NCBI GenBank assembly: GCA_951802425.1
Contig: OX637801.1
Span: forward strand, 1,984,001 to 2,048,000
Origin: Clavaria fumosa
Taxonomy: Eukaryota; Basidiomycota; Agaricomycetes; Agaricales; Clavariaceae
Length of the DNA: 64,000 bases
Direction of reading: 5' to 3'
Shown here one piece after another: positions 22,801 through 39,108 of this stretch (its first letter is position 1; every line of letters begins with the position of its first letter). The translations under genes were made by a program, and so were the position numbers. Below the pieces are notes generated by a model. The model ran no database searches. It was not told where the DNA came from and worked only from the letters and a program-made list of their open reading frames with translations.

Positions 22801-25800
22801 CCAAAATGGCTTGACCAAGTTCATCGAAGTCTACGTCCAGCGAGTCAACTCTGTCAGGACTCCTCAAGTTGTTGGTGGTCTGCTCGATGTCGACTGTGAT
22901 GAGATTGCTATTAAGTCGATGTTGGCATCTGTCACCGGTAACTTCCCGATCGACGAACTCGTGCACGAAGTTGAACAGCGCAACCGGCTCAAATTGATCT
23001 TACCTTGGCTGGAAGCTCGTGTGCAGTCTGGAAGCCAAGACCCCGCCGTCTTCAATGCCATTGCCAAGATTTATATCGACAGCAACAACAATCCGGAGCA
23101 GTTCCTCAAGGAGAACAACGTCAGTAACGTCACTCGAATTTGTCATCTCGCCCCACAGTGTGCTCATATTTCCTCAGCTGTACGAGCCGTTGGTAGTGGG
23201 CAAATTTTGCGAAGCACGCGATCCGTACTTGGCCTATATCGCGTACGCCAAAGGATTTTGCGATGACGAACTCATCGCTATCACAAACGCCAATTCTATG
23301 TTCAAGCAGCAGGCTCGTTATCTTGTAAAGCGTCGCACTCCTGAGCTATGGGCGCAAGTTTTATCTCCGGACAATATTTGTCGTCGACAACTCATCGACC
23401 AGGTAACCGTCTTCAAACTGTGATATCGATGATAGATATTGAGTCACTCGCGCAGGTCGTCACTGCAGCTATCCCAGAATGCACGGAAGCTGATGACGTC
23501 TCAACGACCGTTCGCGCCTTCCTGTCTGCGGACCTACCGATAGAGCTCATAGAATTATTGGAGAAGATCATCCTTCAACCATCACCCTTCAGCGACAATC
23601 AGAGCCTCCAGAATCTCCTTCTTTTGACTGCCATACGAGCGGATAAAGGCAAGGTTGTCGGATACATCAGCAAGCTCGACAACTACGACGCCGGGGAGAT
23701 CGCACGAATTGCAACAACACATGGTCTATACGAGGAAGCCCTTACCATCTACAAGAAGTATGAGCAACATGCCATGGCAATCAACGTACTCGTCGAACAT
23801 ATCGTTTCGATAGACCGTGGTCTCGACTTTGCAACGAAGGTTAACAAACCTGAGGTGTGGAGCCGGCTTGGCAAAGCTCAGCTTGACGGCTTGCGCATCA
23901 GAGACTCTATCGGTCAGAGGATTTGACTCTCGTGTCAAGATTGTTCTACTGACAAGAGTCGATTGTAGATTCGTATGTCAAGGCCCAGGATCCTTCGAAC
24001 TATGCCGAAGTCATAGAAATTGCAAGTCACGCCGGCAAACATGACGACCTCGTCCGCTTCCTTCAGATGGCCCGGAAATCGCTCCGTGAACCCAAGATCG
24101 ACACCGAGTTGGCGTATGCGTACGCCAAAACTGATCGCCTACATGATATGGAAGATTTCTTGAATATGACCAACGTCGCAGACATTCTGGAAGTTGGGGA
24201 GAAGTGTTTCGAGGACGAACTTTACCAAGCAGCCAAGTTGCTCTTTACTAGCATCTCGAATTGGGCACGTTTGGCAACGACGTTGATTTACCTGGGCGAG
24301 AATCAAGCGGCTGTTGAGAGCGCAAGGAAGGCCGGTAACACGCAGTACGTGAACTTTCACCGCTATTGCATTCATCCTGCGTACCTCTAAATCTCTTGCC
24401 CAGAGTGTGGAAACAAGTACATGCTGCGTGTCTCGAGAAATCCGAATTCCGCTTGGCGCAAATTTGCGCTCTCAATATCGTCGTTCATGCCGTCCGTCTG
24501 TTCTCTGCGATGTAGCATCATCACCTGTGCTCACTCTTGATTTCCTAACTCGCAGGAGGAACTTCCAGGCTTACTGAAAAACTACGAACGTCGCGGTCAC
24601 TTCGACGAAGTGATTTCTTTACTGGAGGCCGCACTGAGTTTGGAGCGGGCGCATGTAAGTGGGTCGTAGTCTTCGTCATTTCTTCTTCTGATCTGCCCAA
24701 GATGGGAATCTTCACCGAGCTGTCTGTCCTGTACAGCAAGTATAAGCCTGTAAAATGTGTGTGGTGCTAGTGCCCCTCAATCACCTGAAGCTGACCCGTC
24801 CAACAGTGATGGAGCACCTCAAACTCTTCGTCGCTCGCATCAACATACCCAAAGTGAGATACAGTATGCCAGAGCTTTCGCACATTTTCACCACTTGTGC
24901 AGGTTATCAAAGCCACAGAGCAGGCACATCTCTGGCCAGAGTTGGTCTTCTTGTATATCAAATATGACGAATACGTGGGTCTCGTAGATGAGGGTTGTAT
25001 CATTTACAAACTAATGGGTTGGTCTAGGACAACGCCGCCTTGGCGATGATTGAGAGGTCGGCAGATGCATGGGAACATAACCAATTCAAGGATGTCATCG
25101 TCCGCGCGGCGAATGTGGAAATGTATGTTGGCATTGCTTTCCGCGAACTCGAGAACTAATCGTTTGTGAAGCTATTACAAAGCGTTAACATTTTACCTTC
25201 AGGAGCAGCCCACGCTGCTCACAGACCTGTTGTCAGTCATGATACCTCGGATCGACCACGCCCGCGTCGTCCGAACCTTCAGGCACCCTGACCACATACC
25301 ACTCATCCGCGCGTATCTCATCGCCGTCCAGCATGTGGGTCCCATTTGCTAGATGTCGCCAATTCTTAAGTCTGATATTGAAACGGCTGCAGTTGAACAT
25401 CGAGGCTGTGAACGATGCTTACAATGATTTACTCATTGAAGAGGAAGATTACAAGACACTCCGTGATTCGATTGACAGTTTCGACAACTTCAACAGCATT
25501 CAACTTGCGCGGCGGCTAGAACAACATGAATTACTCGAATTCCGGCGGCTGGCCGCACATCTGTACAAGGTGACGATTCAACTTCAATTATGTCGTATCC
25601 TCTTGACGCCTGGCGGGGCAGAAAAATACACGATGGGAGGAATCGATAGCGCTATCGAAGGAAGACAAATTGTACAAGGATGCGATGGTGACAGCAGCAG
25701 CGTCTGGTTCAACGGAAGTCGCAGAGGAACTGTTGTCGTATTTCGTCGACATTGGCAACAAGGAGTGTTTTGCCGCTATGCTTTTTATCTGTTTCGACCT

Positions 25801-26295
25801 CCTCCGTCCGGATATCGTAGAGGAGTCTGCGTGGCGGCATGGCTTGAACGACTTCTTTATGCCTTACAAGATTCAGATGCAGAGAATGACGATCCAGAAG
25901 GTACTGCCCCTCCTTTCTCTTTCACGTACGTCAGAGAGTATCAACGATTACCCCCACAGCTGCTCGCGTTAGAGAAAGAGGTGAAAGAGCGAGCAAAGAA
26001 GGACACGCAAAAGGAGCAACAGGACGCTGAAGCCCCTATCATTAACCCTGGAGGTTTTGGTAATCGACTTATGCTGACACAGGGCAATGGGTGCGTCAGC
26101 TTGCTTCTAATTCTAGCCGCTCTGAACTGGTTTTTCCCTTCCTGTCACCAACAGGATTGTTGGTCAGGCGCCACTGCCTCTGCCTAATGGGACAGGGATA
26201 GGACTGGCGCCGGTGAGTATTGACATCTACGGCAATTGATGGCGCTTGACGCTCGCAATCACTCCCCGCAGGCTATGACGGGAGCCTTCTTCTGA
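19881..26295 (+). CDS. CHC1: Clathrin heavy chain
   Basis: The gene starts [20 protein letters not shown], the standard clathrin heavy chain N-terminus. The beta-propeller follows across introns ([76 protein letters not shown]). The leg consists of clathrin heavy chain repeats ([56 protein letters not shown]). The trimerisation region ([40 protein letters not shown]) and the end [20 protein letters not shown] complete it. It forms triskelia that coat vesicles at the plasma membrane, Golgi and endosomes. About twenty short introns are present and the length fits the usual roughly 1,680 residues. No frameshift or premature stop was seen in the regions I joined. Confidence 0.95.
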
Positions 26296-26621
26296 TCCAT
26301 TCGCACTTTCGGGCGTCACTGTACTGTATGCGTGCTTTTTAGGACAGACATTATTAATTGATGCATTCTCTTTCTTCCCGAGCGAACAACGTAAATGCAT
26401 GATGGATTATAGATGCAGGTATGCAAGCAGATATACAGGGCAGTACATGGAGCTTAGTAGAGCGGTTAGCGCTCAGGAAACCGAAGGTCGAAGGGCCAAG
26501 GGTAGGGGTGAAAGGGTAGCGGTGGTGGTAGCCGGGTGGGTATAACAGGTAAAAAATAAGGCAACGATACATGGCTGCGAACGTCAAACCAACATCGCGA
26601 ATAACCCTAACACGGCCGTCA
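26296..26621. other. Intergenic region between convergent genes
   Basis: About 325 bp between the stop of the clathrin heavy chain (+) and the stop of the Rho GTPase (-). It should contain both 3' ends and polyadenylation signals. No gene is visible. Confidence 0.6.
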
Positions 26622-28012
26622 CTACATGATCACGCAATTGCCGGTCGCCGAGCCTTTCGTGCGCGTCGAGAGTGACACGCGAGCGGCTTCGTAGAACACC
26701 TCAGTCACACCGCGGTTGTGCTTTGAGCTGCATTCTAGTTGACGAAGAGCGTAGAAAGGAGGAGGGCGTATTGCAGAGAGGGTGATGTAAGCAGGTTCTA
26801 AGATGAGCGAAAAGGGCTGAAATCGAGGTGGCCAGTTTAACACACCTAGATACCTAGATGCTCGTATGCGTCGCGCGACCGCTAGACCTTCTTCGTATTG
26901 CACGGGACGGGCGCCGTAAGCAGCGAGGCGGTCGCGGATACTAGGGTCGTCCCGAAGATCGCATTTCAAAGCTGTCCAACAAACGCTAACGTAAGAGCGA
27001 TTCGGGGAAAGCTGTGAAGAAAATGGGTAAAGGTGGGAAGTCGCACCAACAAGAACCAACTTTTGTCGCGGTTGCATGATTGGTTGTTTGTCACGTCAGC
27101 GAAGCGATTGAATTGAAGGAATAGTATGGGCACCTTGACACCCGGGCAATATTCTAAGACCTCGTCTATCCACTGCGGATCAGAAAAGAAAGATGCTGAG
27201 TACAGCAATCCATCTGACCCGGACCAAGCGCACCGCATACTTTACTCTCTACATTTTCTAGTGATATTGGATTGTCGACCTGCCACCGATGCGGTACGGG
27301 TGAGTCACAAGGCGAGGCTGATAGAACAACCGACTCACAGAAAAGCATATCATTACAACGTGCGTTTCTGCATAGCTTAGCGAGCGTAGTCGGTCGAACT
27401 CTTCTTGGCCTTTGATGCGGTGTTTGGACGGCGTGACAGAGGGAAGGGAGAAAGGGACTGACCAGCGGTATCCCATAGACTGAGCTCGACGAGCTGATCT
27501 TCAACGTATAGGTCATGTACGTAGTTTTCAAAAACTGTGGGCTCGCTACAGAGGAGAAAGGTCTTGGTCAGACAGCCGATGTGATCATGTTGCGGCTTAG
27601 ATTCGCCACGAACTAGACTTGGGTAAAGAATCCTCGCGTGAAGACGTTCAGGAGAGAGGTTTTGCCTGTAAGAGACAGAGTTCGTGATGTGCTGTCGGTT
27701 GTGATGACAAACGGTTGCTCACCACAAGCGCCGTCACCACAAACCACGACTTTGCGTTGGAGCTGCAAGCGCGTGTCAGTAAGATATTCATATACAAAGC
27801 AGATGAAAGACGAACTGGACGACCGCGAAAGTTCTTGGAGGATGCACCGCACGGGAACATGATGTTGAGGATGGTGGTGATGGTAGTCGACAGTAAAGTG
27901 GAGTATACCGCATACTGCAAGAGTGTTCCGAAAGCGTCGTAGTGCGGTGCGCTGCGTAGCGCTAGAAAAGCTCACCTCGTTGCGGGACACCGCTCATATT
28001 CTGAGCCGTCAT
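26622..28012 (-). CDS. Rho-family small GTPase, Rho3 type
   Basis: Exons on the minus strand encode the full G domain. G1 is GDGACGKTS followed by LLNVFTRGFFTQVYEPT, the effector region is TVFENYVHDLYVEDQLVELS, G3 is DTAGQEEFDRLRSLSYAETH, G4 is ALKCDLRDD and G5 is ECSSKHNRGV. The protein ends GSATGNCVIM, a CAAX box whose terminal Met favours farnesylation. The G1 context and the G4 sequence ALKCD match fungal Rho3, which with Cdc42 controls exocytosis and polarised growth. Splice joins include FTQ-VYEP across 27604-27546 and SRYL|ECSS. The N-terminus is unsettled: an ATG at 28012 (MTAQNMSGVPQR) lies about where expected, but it does not join in phase to the exon beginning LQRKVVVC unless a small extra exon lies between them. 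Confidence 0.85.
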
Positions 28013-29374
28013 CTTTATTATTTCTCCGCCATCATTGCTCTCGCGCAAACTTCTTCATTGAAATTATCTCCATGTGCACACCGCGGCGTATAACAGCCTC
28101 AGCTCATCGTTGACCCAGCGCCGTACACGTGACCCATGATGGCCTCTATCAGACTATCAACGAGCACCATAATCCTGGCGTTCGATGACGGACTGGCAAA
28201 TGCACCAGCGTCACCCACGCGGGAACAGGAGTTCCTTCACCATGCGCATTCATTCCCGGAACCGTAGAGGCAGGGTTATCCACGGACCACGCCATCCGGA
28301 TCGACGCCGGATGCAATATTGCTTGGCGCAGCCGCGACGTCTGCTAATCCCGGACTCACATGGTGTCTTCGGCCGCCCAGATCTTATCCATTGACTTCGC
28401 AGTGTGATGTCAAATATTTGGACAAATGTCCGCTGAGCAAGCGGCCAACTGACCCGTATTTGTGGAGAGGCGCCATCAGCAGAACCCTTATTAGAGCAGA
28501 TATGTGTGCACTCTTTAAATTCATACCTACCCTTGAAGAATGAACCTAATTTTTGTCCAGAACCATTGCCCGATCTCTTGCCAAAGGGAATTTTTTTATG
28601 ACAGACGATGTTCCTTCTGGAGGAGATAATACTACGGCGCACTCGTGCGGGATGTTTCCACTGTGTAACTTGGTGCGAAGAATCAGATGGGCTCAAGCGA
28701 GGTTGCTTACTTACGCCGAACCTTGTCTAACGTCATTGGCCATACCTCTCTAATCTGCAGCTATGAAGAGCCCCTTACCGCCCAAGCGTCAAGCATCTTT
28801 TGCACAATATCTTCTGCTGTCAACTTTGCAACTGCTGGCATTCCTAATGTGCCGCACTTCATAAAATCTTCAGGCTCAACACTGAGACGGCGTCTGCCTC
28901 GAACATGTTTCCCAACGCAAGGTACTAGAAATCTCAGGATGACCGTACGCGTCTCACTCGGAGGGCAGAGGGAACGACGCCGCACACTCCAACCTACTTG
29001 GTCAATATCCCTCGTCTTACGCGTGTCCTAGTGCAAATATATGACTATCAACCGAACACGATCCGCCAATGGCCGGCCAGGTCGAGCGCTCCATGTTGTG
29101 GAATTAACGTCGGAAGGAGTACGTTCAGTACGGCAAGCTTGTGGAGCTGAGGTTTGAGCTGCAGTTCGTGGTGTCCGCCTCTGACCAAACGGTGAGTGGA
29201 ATTGGGGCCAAAGGCAATGAGGGGAAATTTCCTTCTCATTAGAGGTCGTATACAGCTTCTGTTTCATAGACGCATCGTGAGGGAGAATATGGTGAAAGAT
29301 AATAATTAACATAGAGTAATTGGAGAGCGCCATAATACCAGTATGGAAGACCTTGTGCTGCTTATAGTAGAGTG
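28013..29374. other. Long intergenic region without supportable gene
   Basis: About 1.36 kb. Several frames of 60-150 codons occur on both strands, but none shows a recognisable domain or splice pattern that extends it. It contains the promoter of the Rho3-type gene at the left end and the 3' flank of the coiled-coil gene at the right end. A small fast-evolving gene cannot be excluded. Confidence 0.45.
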
Positions 29375-30836
29375 TTACATCGATAATGTCGAGATTTCTA
29401 GAGCGTGCGCTTCTGCATGCTTTGTATGATCGGTTGCGCCAGCATCTGAAGGCTCCAGACAAGACTGAGCGCTGAGGTCAAGATTCGGATGCTCACAAGC
29501 AGCGGGGCTAACAGGTTCAGCTACTGAGTCGACCGTTGACGCGTCAGAAGCAGAGGAAACGTGTTCCCACGAATGCGTTGGAATCGTGGAAACATGGGTC
29601 GGTATTGTGGATGGTGGTACAGGTGAGGGGGTGCCTGCTCGAGGGCCGAAGAAACCGCCAAACTTCCTAGACGAGAGTTCCGGGTTGGGTGAAGGAGGTG
29701 CGGTCGCCGAGAGAACGTTCGAGGGCAGCGCCGCGGGTTTCACAGCGTTTTCGCTCTTCCACAACTTGAATTTCCAGCCCGAGGTGGTGTTGTCGCGTCG
29801 TACATGACACGTGTCGGGCTCGTCGCCACTCGTCATGGTGGGCATGGGGGGCAGCCTCATTGTGGCAGCATTATGAGAGGCGGAAGCGCCGCAACCGACG
29901 TTGTTCTCGCCAATAAAGTCTTGCAACGCTTTCACGCATGTTTCAGAAGCTTCGCGAGCCTCGTTAGACTCAGCAAGTTCGTGTTTGACCTTCTCCAAAT
30001 CGGCCCTCAGAGATTCAATCTCGTGGCGCAGCGAGGTCACAATCAGCGCTGACGCGTCTGCATTGTCATCCACATCGGATGACGCATTTTCACGGCCTGA
30101 CCTTCTGGAGGGGCTGCGAGATTTGGGCTTTTGAATTCCGAGAGGAGGATCCGGCGGTTCAGTGAGGTTTGGGGTGGACGGTGTGCTCGGAGCAGGTTCA
30201 TAGGTTGATATGGAGCGGGAATGTGTCCGTATTCCACTTCCAGTCAGAGGTGAAAACGATGAACGTTTGTTTGACGGTGGCACAAGACCTGCGAATACAC
30301 CTTTGGAGATATCCAACGAAGTAGGTACTTGAGACAGTCGCCTCGACTCTCTTGACTCTGCTTGCAGTCGCATCACGGCGCGTCTTCGGGTTGTGCTGAA
30401 TCAGTTGCTGACAGAACGGACTTCAGCTGCACACTGACCTGCTTTCTTCGACCTTCGAGCGCAACAGAACGATAGCCTCTTCATTGTCTTTGTTCTTCTG
30501 CCTTGATTCCTCTAGTTGCATCTCCAGCGTCAAACATTTGTCGGTCATGTGTTGTAGACTATCTTTGTATCCTGCAGCCTGGAAAGTAGCACGCGAGAGC
30601 ATTTGCTGCAGTTCATCTTGTTCATTTGTGATTTCAGCGAGTGAATGTCGGAGTTGCGCGAGCTGGCTGGCCGATACGGGCGGGTCAAGTTTTCCGCCAT
30701 TAACCTGAGTCGGCGTGCACGAGGAGGATTCGTCCGCGAGTTGGTGTTCGAGTTCTATAGCGAGGTCGATCGAATACGGCCGACCTGGGTTTCCAAATGA
30801 TTGACCGTCATCAGCCTCGGGTCTGGTATCCGCCAT
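29375..30836 (-). CDS. Coiled-coil protein of unknown function
   Basis: Two exons (30439-30836 and 29375-30395) join in phase across a short intron (AGC split at the junction) to give about 472 residues. The N-terminal third is a predicted coiled coil (LRHSLAEITNEQDELQQMLS; MTDKCLTLEMQLEESRQKNK). A second helical segment lies mid-protein (RHEIESLRADLEKVKHELAE). The rest is Ser/Pro/Thr-rich and probably disordered, with a phosphosite-like tract SKGVFAGLVPPSNKRSSFSP. No enzymatic motif is visible. It could be a scaffold or cytoskeleton-linked protein, but I do not recognise the family. The start at 30836 (MADTRPEADD) is the first ATG of the open frame. Confidence 0.65.
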
Positions 30837-31229
30837 TGTCGGGAATGAAGCGACAAGACCGCTGGGCTACTCAAATTCGGGTGGAGGAATAGAAAAGGGT
30901 AGTGCGTGTGTGCAAAGTGCAAAGCGGGTCTTCACCATTCCCCTCCGTCGCTTTGACTTGTCAACCAAAGGATCCGAGCAGCACCTCCAAGAGTCACGTG
31001 ATAAGCGCGACCCGTCGTCGATCGCATGATTTGCTTCTCATCTCGAAGTGTGAAAGCCTATAACACTACTGCATTAACGAAGTCGGAAAAATATTTGTAC
31101 GCAGGTCGACATCTAAGAGATTTCGCGACCTAAAGGACTGCAATGGTTGTACATATTCGGTTACGTCTCCGTCTCCTTTCCTCCAAACGATCTTAAAATT
31201 TCGATACAAGATGCCTTAATTCTTTCCTT
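30837..31229. other. Intergenic spacer
   Basis: About 390 bp upstream of the coiled-coil gene and downstream of the CCCH/Smr gene, both on the minus strand. A CACGTG element occurs near 30994. No gene is supported. Confidence 0.5.
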
Positions 31230-34072
31230 TCATTCGTGGGTCAGAGGGTCGACGCATATTACTCCGTCCCGCTCAACCCAAGGGTAGCCCCACCTATGCA
31301 CCCACTCACGCACACCCGTCGCCAAGCGCGCGCGGGACGCGCCTCGACCAGGATCTTGCGTCCCCGTATGCTTTTCTTCACCAACAAGGATGTACACTAT
31401 GAAGAGCCGCCTTAGAAATTTGAATTGTATGGGCTGACACATGGTCACTTACCTAAACCGTAGAAATGCTCCCGCTCCAACTGGGCAACCAGGGTCAGCG
31501 TGAGTAAAAAGTGGGGACCCACGACTTACGGCGAGTAAGAAATTTTCCAACACCTCGGTGGCCTCATTGGAATGTAATCCGTGTAGATCCAACAAACTCT
31601 CGGTTCGCTCTTCAGGCGTCGTCATGTCACCTGCGACATCCTTGGTGGTTATCCCAAGGAAAACGCCCAAGCCGCCTCCACATAGCTTGCCTCGGCACGT
31701 TCGGTCCCCTGGATCGTTAGACCAGCTGGCATCACGAGAACGCACGGCTTGTTCCGCGACCTTCGCCCGCTCGCGTACTAATTTCGCAGCCGCTTCAGCC
31801 ATTTCGGCCGACATCTTGGCGTTCAGCTCGTGTCCATCGCGGCTGAAGCGTTTGGCAGCGGCACCGTCACCGCGTCTCCAAGCGTCGGCCGCCCGAGATA
31901 GACACGCGTTGCGCGCGGCACCAAGCTGGAGAGCACGGCTCCGATAGGACATATACAGGGAATTTACGCTCTCTCCTGTAGGCAATGTAGGCAGCAGTGA
32001 CGGGGGCCGCAACTTAAGCCGCGGCGACGAGCGAGGGGCTACAATAGCCGAACGATGGTACAGGGAATCGGCAGAACTGCCCATAGCTTCTCGACGGGCA
32101 ATCGCCGCAGGGTCGTTGGGTGCCAAGGCGGGCAGGGTCGGCGCAGGTTTCTTCAAAGCAGCGGCGAACCTGCTGCGTCCTGGGTCTATTCTATCATCCC
32201 GATATTTGTGGCCAAGTCGTCCGCCCTTGCCTCCGACAACGTTGTCAAACGCCAAAACGGGGAACTCGTCCGGAGCCTGGCCCTGAACTGTTGTTGGAGA
32301 TGACACACTCGAACGCCCCATTGTTGCAGTGAGTCCGGACACGTCTACATCCTTGGGCAAATGATGGAGAAATTCGCAAGTATCGTGCTTGGCACACATC
32401 CCGCGAAGCCAGAAACGACAGAGCGCACGTTCAAGGTCATGGCTAGAGTCATAACAGCAATCAGCCCAGTCAAGACGATAGGAATGATATGCAGGGGATT
32501 CACCTGAATCGACAATCCGCACGCAAACATTCCCCTGCAAGGAAATAACGACATACTCGGTTTCCACTAGCGACCGGACGTCCATTGGCGAATTTTGGGC
32601 TGGCGACCCTGGGCGAGTGGGGGAGTGGGTCGCTTCTGCCTCCTCTCGAGATCAATGTCACATTTGCACCCACATGCTGCATTCTGACTTGCTGAACAGG
32701 TGGGGGGGACGGAAGTGCACGGTCCACAAGCCAAGCCATAGCACGCTCAAACTCATAGCCGTTGGCGGCAAGCGCATCTTCGAGTTCCGAGGGTGCAAGC
32801 GTGGAACCAAATACGGAACTAAGGACGTCAAAAGGAGTCATTCCATCCATAAGCATCTGCGCTTCCTCTGCATCAAAATCTTCGTAGTTAGTTTGTGGAT
32901 AGGGTTGATCAGGCTCGAGCCCGAGGTGGGTTGCGGCATCGAGCGTACGGGAATCAACAGGGGACAAAGAAGAAGTAGAATTGGATGAGTTGGACCAATT
33001 ATTCTGCCACGACGAAGAATCGAAATCTGAGACGGTAATCGCATGGAAGGACGGTGGCTCTGTTTGAGAGGAGAAGGGGTCAAAGGGGTCTTGTTCCTCG
33101 TCACCTTCGGATGGCTGGACCGCAGAGCGCCTGAGGGACGAACTAGAGCGAGAGAGAACTGAATGCTCGCGCAAGAGAGGAGCCGCGATTGCCAGATTAG
33201 AGCTTGCTCTCAACGAACTTGGCGCCCAGACATCGGGAGAGGGCGTTTCGCCTCTGAGACCATGTAGAGAAGCCGGATTGGAAGACGCCGCAGAAAGAGG
33301 CCGCTGTATGGGCTTAAATTCAGACGCCTTCGCATTCAGGGTTTGTGGGGAGGCAAGCGGAGACGATGGAAGACTAGCGGCGAATTGTGCATGAGCTTGC
33401 GTGGCTTGTGCGTGGGCGAGAATGGGCGATGAGTGGACAGACTCGCTCCTCACTGCCGCTTGCACATTTGGCGCCAGACCCGTGCCTAACGGGGACGTTG
33501 CAGGTAACTGGGGGCGACGGAAGACAAGGGAAAGAGGAGAGGTGGGAGCCGAGTTCGGAGTATCAGGACGATTTGGCATGAGACGCGCCGAATGGGATGA
33601 GGCCCTCGATGAGGGACGCGATATGGGACGACGCGTCGGAGTGAGGAAAAGAAATGGGACTCCTGCGATGTCATCCCTGTGCTTATGCATGAGATCAAGG
33701 ACATTTTGCTCGAGCTAATGGATAAGGTGGGTCAACGCAAGAAAAGGGTTTCTTGAAGCGGGTAGGGCTCACAGTCTCATCGTCCATTCCATACGTGCCT
33801 TTCAGTAACGTTTTAAGCTCGTCTTCGTGCTCTTCGTCGAGAAGGGCAACGACTTTCACCACAAAGGATGAACTGACTCGGGAGTATTCATCGCCATCGG
33901 CATCGCTGTCGTAGCAGTCGAGAGGTTTATTCTGTCTAGCGATGGCCGAAAGCTGGGCTCGAGTATGGGGAAATTTGTGGCCAGACAAGTTTGTGGGAGA
34001 GAGCATCCCTGTACTCTTGGTCGAAGGGTCGTAGCTGATGATGGAGGGCAGCGACAGTGTTCTGGACATCAT
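31230..34072 (-). CDS. CCCH zinc-finger / CUE-like / Smr-domain protein
   Basis: Five exons (33773-34072, 32504-33714, 31530-32442, 31453-31480, 31230-31396). The first exon ends YGMDDET and joins LEQNVLDLMHKHRDDIAGVP. The middle holds a UBA/CUE-like segment (AQMLMDGMTPFDVLSSVFGS; LEDALAANGYEFERAMAWLV). Two CCCH fingers follow: CRYFLAGECLRADCRFSH, completed across an intron, and CRFWLRGMCAKHDTCEFLH. A helical DUF1771-type region (SYRSRALQLGAARNACLSRA) precedes the Smr domain: LDLHGLHSNEATEVLENFLL, then YILVGEEKHTGTQDPGRGAS and VDPLTHE. Smr domains bind or cleave nucleic acid; with CUE and CCCH modules this resembles eukaryotic mRNA quality-control factors related to Cue2/N4BP2. The start among ATGs at 34072 and 34069 is uncertain. 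Confidence 0.82.
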
Positions 34073-34265
34073 CCTTGACACTGCCGGTGAAGGTGAGCGC
34101 GCTTGCGAATTTTGAACTTCTTACATAAAAGGTGGGGCAACACGGGCGTGTGGCCAAGGACCAATACACTCTCGCTATCAAGCTCGTGGCTCACCTCCGT
34201 GTCCTACGCACTACAAGCTGGCAGCTATGTAACAGAAGAGCAACAAGGAACATATGCATTCTGTA

Positions 34266-35782
34266 TCATGCGTCCCACTGAACCAGTACAAACTCCTCCC
34301 TCCAACAACTATTCAAATCATCTCGATCGTAGCAGTCTTTTATGCATGAGAATATCATGCACGTACCCCATTCCATACCAGGTTTATCTCCTGTTATGAG
34401 CTCAGCTTGGAGGGTACTCGTACGTTCATCGTCGGGTGCAGAGTCGTCCGCTGGTGTGGACGAGCGCAAGACATTGATTAGATTAGGCATGAGCTGACAC
34501 TCAAATGTCCGCGCTGACCCGCAGACAGGACAGCAAGGAATGGAGGCGGTATTGTAGGTACGCCTGGCGGAAGGTGCATTCGCATCGGCACGTTGCACGG
34601 GGTGAAATGGAGACAACGGGATATGGAAGAGGGTTCTGAAAACATCATCAGAAGCAAATGGCAGCGGCATTCCTTTGAGGTCATAGCTGCATAGTGGAGT
34701 CAAGCCACATTTCAAGGCACGACGAAACAATCGTACCGGACGCACTGCTGACCCTCGTAGTTCACGCGCTGTGAAAATCGTGCGAACACATGGTCGATCT
34801 CCAGTGAGTTTTCGTATGACTCTGACGAGAATCCTTTCAGATCCTCGTTTTTTTTTCCAGCATGATATTCTTCAACTCCAACGTCGGTGGGTACTGTCAT
34901 CTTTTTTGGGGCGGGGATGTATTCGGAAGTAGTTGAGAGGTATAGCGGCTGGAAAGAAGGCGCACGACGCCAAGGGGACTCTTCAGGGACAGTTGGAGCT
35001 AAGACCGTGACGAGAGCCGAATCGCCACTGGAATCTGACGACTCGCTGTCGGATTCGTCTGTCTCCGTAGCATCTGCGGGTGCACGGGGTTCCTTTCCGG
35101 TTCCAAAAATTTGCGAGCCAAGGCCAAGGGGGTTGTTCTCCATTGTATTTTGTGTCTGGAGGGCTGCTCTTTCAAGGTACCAGCGTACGTGGTCAAACTA
35201 ACTCACGCAGAATGGATTGCTCTTTGCGGCACCACTCTTTGAATTTGAATTGGCGGACGTGTCTTGTTTAACGTCATGGCGCAGAAGCCTCCTCTCCAAT
35301 TTATTGGCATATGATTCATTGTAACGCAGCCCTCTCCATGCTCGAATGCTGCAGACCGTTAGAGTCAGACAACGTTCAGTATTACAAAGGGACACGATTA
35401 CCTCCCCTCCTTTCCCTTACACTTGCCCTCCGAACAACCCCAAACGTACAGAGAGCGATCCATGGGGCTGTCCTCAAACGGGCACCACATTTGCACGAGC
35501 AGTTCCATCGTGTTGGAGCAATTTCTACAGTGAGCAGAGGCAATCGGTGGCTCCTTTGACGTTATGAAGGCCTTTGAGACGCACTCAGGTTGTGTCCAAC
35601 ACGGCAAGGTAAGCATAACATCGTACAGGATGGCCGCCAATGCGCGATACTGCGACATCAACAAGGTCCGCTAGATCGGAGATCGCACCATCGGGAATAC
35701 CCAAAGAAACTTGAGTTTTAAGTTCGGACAGCTCGTCGTCATCTGAATCTGACCAATCGTCGTCTTGTATTCTTGGTGCCAT
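34266..35782 (-). CDS. PDCD2 / Tsr4-type ribosomal-protein chaperone
   Basis: The gene starts MAPRIQDDDWSDSDDDELSE. Exons join to give SRIGGHP|AFITSKEPPIASAH, the Cys-pair region CRNCSNTMELLVQMWCP and VWGCSEGKCKG, then SIRAWRGLRYNESYANKLER, TMENNPLGLGSQIFG and an acidic Ser-rich linker. The C-terminal PDCD2_C domain reads QQCVRYDLKGMPLPFASDDV, CPVCGSARTFECQLMPNLIN, MEWGTCMIFSCIKDC and WREEFVLVQWDA. In yeast the homologue Tsr4 is a dedicated chaperone for ribosomal protein uS5 (Rps2), so a role in small-subunit assembly is expected. Stop at 34266-34268. It is divergently oriented from the zinc transporter gene about 140 bp away. Confidence 0.9.
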
Positions 35783-35922
35783 GTTCTGGAGTCTTGTCAA
35801 GCGTTTGATTCGTCATCAACTCATACTGTAGGGTTAGGGTCTGGCGCCAAAACTGCTTCAAGTCTCGACGACCATATTATCTCACCTTTCGCCTATACGG
35901 AATCTCCGTTGACCGCACCGTT
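35783..35922. promoter_or_regulatory. 140-bp divergent promoter, PDCD2/Tsr4 and zinc transporter
   Basis: The only DNA between the ATG of the PDCD2-type gene (minus strand) and the ATG at 35923 of the zinc transporter (plus strand). Both core promoters and leaders must fit here or extend into the coding regions. No clear TATA box was identified. Confidence 0.5.

Positions 35923-39108
<3,186 letters not shown>

Noticed and set aside
28250..28696. 148-codon minus-strand frame in the 28-29 kb gap
   Set aside because: No recognisable motif, no supporting splice extension and composition unlike the neighbouring genes.
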